This document shows positions 6,039 through 6,698 of a stretch of DNA of 6,698 nucleotides, piece after piece; positions within the stretch are counted from its first letter, which is position 1; each line of letters starts with the position of its first letter. Origin of the DNA: Bacillota bacterium (GTDB taxonomy: Bacteria; Bacillota; Clostridia; Christensenellales; Borkfalkiaceae); assembly GCA_021768985.1 (NCBI GenBank), contig JAETTR010000067.1:1-6698 (forward strand), written 5' to 3'. The notes under the pieces were generated by a model. That model was not told where the DNA came from. It did not search any database and worked only from the letters and a program-made list of their open reading frames with translations. Both the position numbers and the translations under genes were made by a program.

Positions 6039-6698
6039 GATTCGCCCCCCTTCGCCCGCAATACTTTCTGCACGAAATCCTCGACCGTAAAGTCGCAATT
6101 AAGCGTTACGCCGCGCGCTTCGAGCAGATTGCAAAGCCGCGCCGTGAGCGGAATATCCAGCCCGAGCGCCTGCAGCTCCTCCGCCCGTTTAAACAGCTCC
6201 CTGGGCGGAAGCACGTACTTGACCGTTCCCTCCGCAAAAACCGCCGCCCGCGTGCAGTTCTCCGAAATTTCGTCCATATCGTGCGACACGATGATCACCG
6301 TTTTGCACCATTCCCGATGCAATCGGTGCAACAGCTCCATGATCTCCCGCTTACCCAGAGGATCGAGTCCCGCGGCGGGCTCGTCGAGCACGAGCACCTC
6401 GGGGCGGGTGACGATGACCCCCGCGATCGCGACGCGCCGCTTTTGCCCGCCCGAGAGCTCGAACGGGGATTTGTCCTTTACCTCGTTATAGTCGAGCCCG
6501 ACGATCGCGAGCGCGGACCGCACCGCCTCTTCCGTCTCTTCCGCAGAGAGCTTTTTGTCGGAAAAATTCTTTAACCCGAACGCCACGTCGTCCTTTACCG
6601 TCTCCGCAAAGAGCTGGTACTCGGGATACTGGAACACCATGCCCACTTTTTTGCGCAGGGCGCGGAAGTCCGTCTTTTTGTCCGTCAGATCGAACTCC
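6035..6698 (-). CDS. ecfA2: Energy-coupling factor transporter ATPase EcfA2, C-terminal part (5' end outside window)
   Basis: One of two ATPases that power ECF vitamin/metal importers by hydrolysing ATP on the cytoplasmic face of EcfT. The frame is open to the right edge, giving 220 residues that begin EFDLTDKKTDFRALRKK; Walker A and about 60-70 residues are missing, so the GTG at 6646 is an internal Val codon and not the start. Visible motifs, numbered from the first complete codon: Q-loop VFQYPEYQLF (21-30), signature LSGGQKRRVAIAG (81-93), Walker B VLVLDEP (101-107) with the catalytic Glu106, D-loop GLDPLG (110-115), and switch His139 in VIIVSHDMDE. The FQYPEYQLF and SGGQKRRVAIAG forms are typical of EcfA proteins. 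A C-terminal extension of about 60 residues follows, also usual. EcfA2 over EcfA1 is chosen from the position next to ecfT and the PEYQLF Q-loop; ecfA1 would lie just outside the window. It overlaps ecfT by four bases. Confidence 0.92.
   Translation of the reverse strand, partial: EFDLTDKKTDFRALRKKVGMVFQYPEYQLFAETVKDDVAFGLKNFSDKKLSAEETEEAVRSALAIVGLDYNEVKDKSPFELSGGQKRRVAIAGVIVTRPEVLVLDEPAAGLDPLGKREIMELLHRLHREWCKTVIIVSHDMDEISENCTRAAVFAEGTVKYVLPPRELFKRAEELQALGLDIPLTARLCNLLEARGVTLNCDFTVEDFVQKVLRAKGGES
6045..6052 (-). promoter_or_regulatory. Ribosome binding site fixing the ecfT GTG start
   Basis: AAGGGGGG on the minus strand differs from AAGGAGG by one base within the core and ends six bases before GTG at 6038. 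It lies inside the last codons of ecfA2. It supports the GTG start over the in-frame ATG at 6098. Confidence 0.7.

Noticed and set aside
5343..6491. Long plus-strand open frame of 382 codons
   Set aside because: It is antisense to ecfT and ecfA2, both certain genes. Its translation is rich in Arg, Glu and His with no recognisable domain, typical of a GC-rich shadow frame.
1..6698. tRNA, rRNA, CRISPR, insertion sequence, attachment site or defence system
   Set aside because: Reading both strands showed no cloverleaf-like element, regularly spaced repeats, transposase or integrase, or known defence motifs. Almost all of the window is explained by seven ordinary genes.

Overview
The window reads as an ordinary chromosomal segment of a fairly GC-rich Bacillota (Clostridia-like) bacterium. 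The pointers are sigma-A-type promoters, AGGAGG-type ribosome binding sites, an ecfA2-ecfT-truA cluster, and a clostridial style of LysR regulator and Cache sensor. The protein style recalls uncultured gut Clostridia, but the sequence does not fix a genus. Every gene I can support lies on the minus strand, so the window is transcribed from its right end to its left end.

Right part (6698 to about 3524): the 3' portion of ecfA2 (ATPase of an energy-coupling-factor vitamin/metal importer, cut by the window edge), then ecfT (the membrane coupling subunit) and truA (tRNA pseudouridine synthase). Both junctions are 4-nt start/stop overlaps (GTGA, then ATGA), so these three should be translated as one coupled unit. 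After a 50-nt gap comes an unrecognised multi-pass membrane protein whose disordered C-terminal tail carries the same eight-residue motif twice. A strong Rho-independent terminator closes the unit. In many Bacillota truA is followed by rplM-rpsI; here it is not.

Middle part (3495 to about 1143): a near-consensus promoter starts a second unit holding mnmE (tRNA U34 modification GTPase) and a LysR-type regulator 57 nt behind it. The gap between them holds a perfect 10-bp inverted repeat without a U-tract, better explained as an operator or RNA stem than as a terminator. MnmE is complete and has its C-terminal Cys-Val-Gly-Lys, but its G4 box is AKCD instead of NKxD.

Left part (1097 to 1): a separate sigma-A-type promoter drives the N-terminal 334 residues of a membrane sensor with an extracellular double-Cache region between two membrane helices. 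Its output domain is outside the window.

Two genes act on tRNA (truA, mnmE), two on micronutrient uptake (ecfA2, ecfT) and two on regulation (LysR, Cache sensor). I found no tRNA or rRNA gene, CRISPR array, insertion sequence, prophage sign or broken gene, and no convincing undescribed system. The most unusual items are the duplicated-tail membrane protein, the mnmE-lysR inverted repeat and the altered MnmE G4 box. No intergenic stretch exceeds 165 nt.
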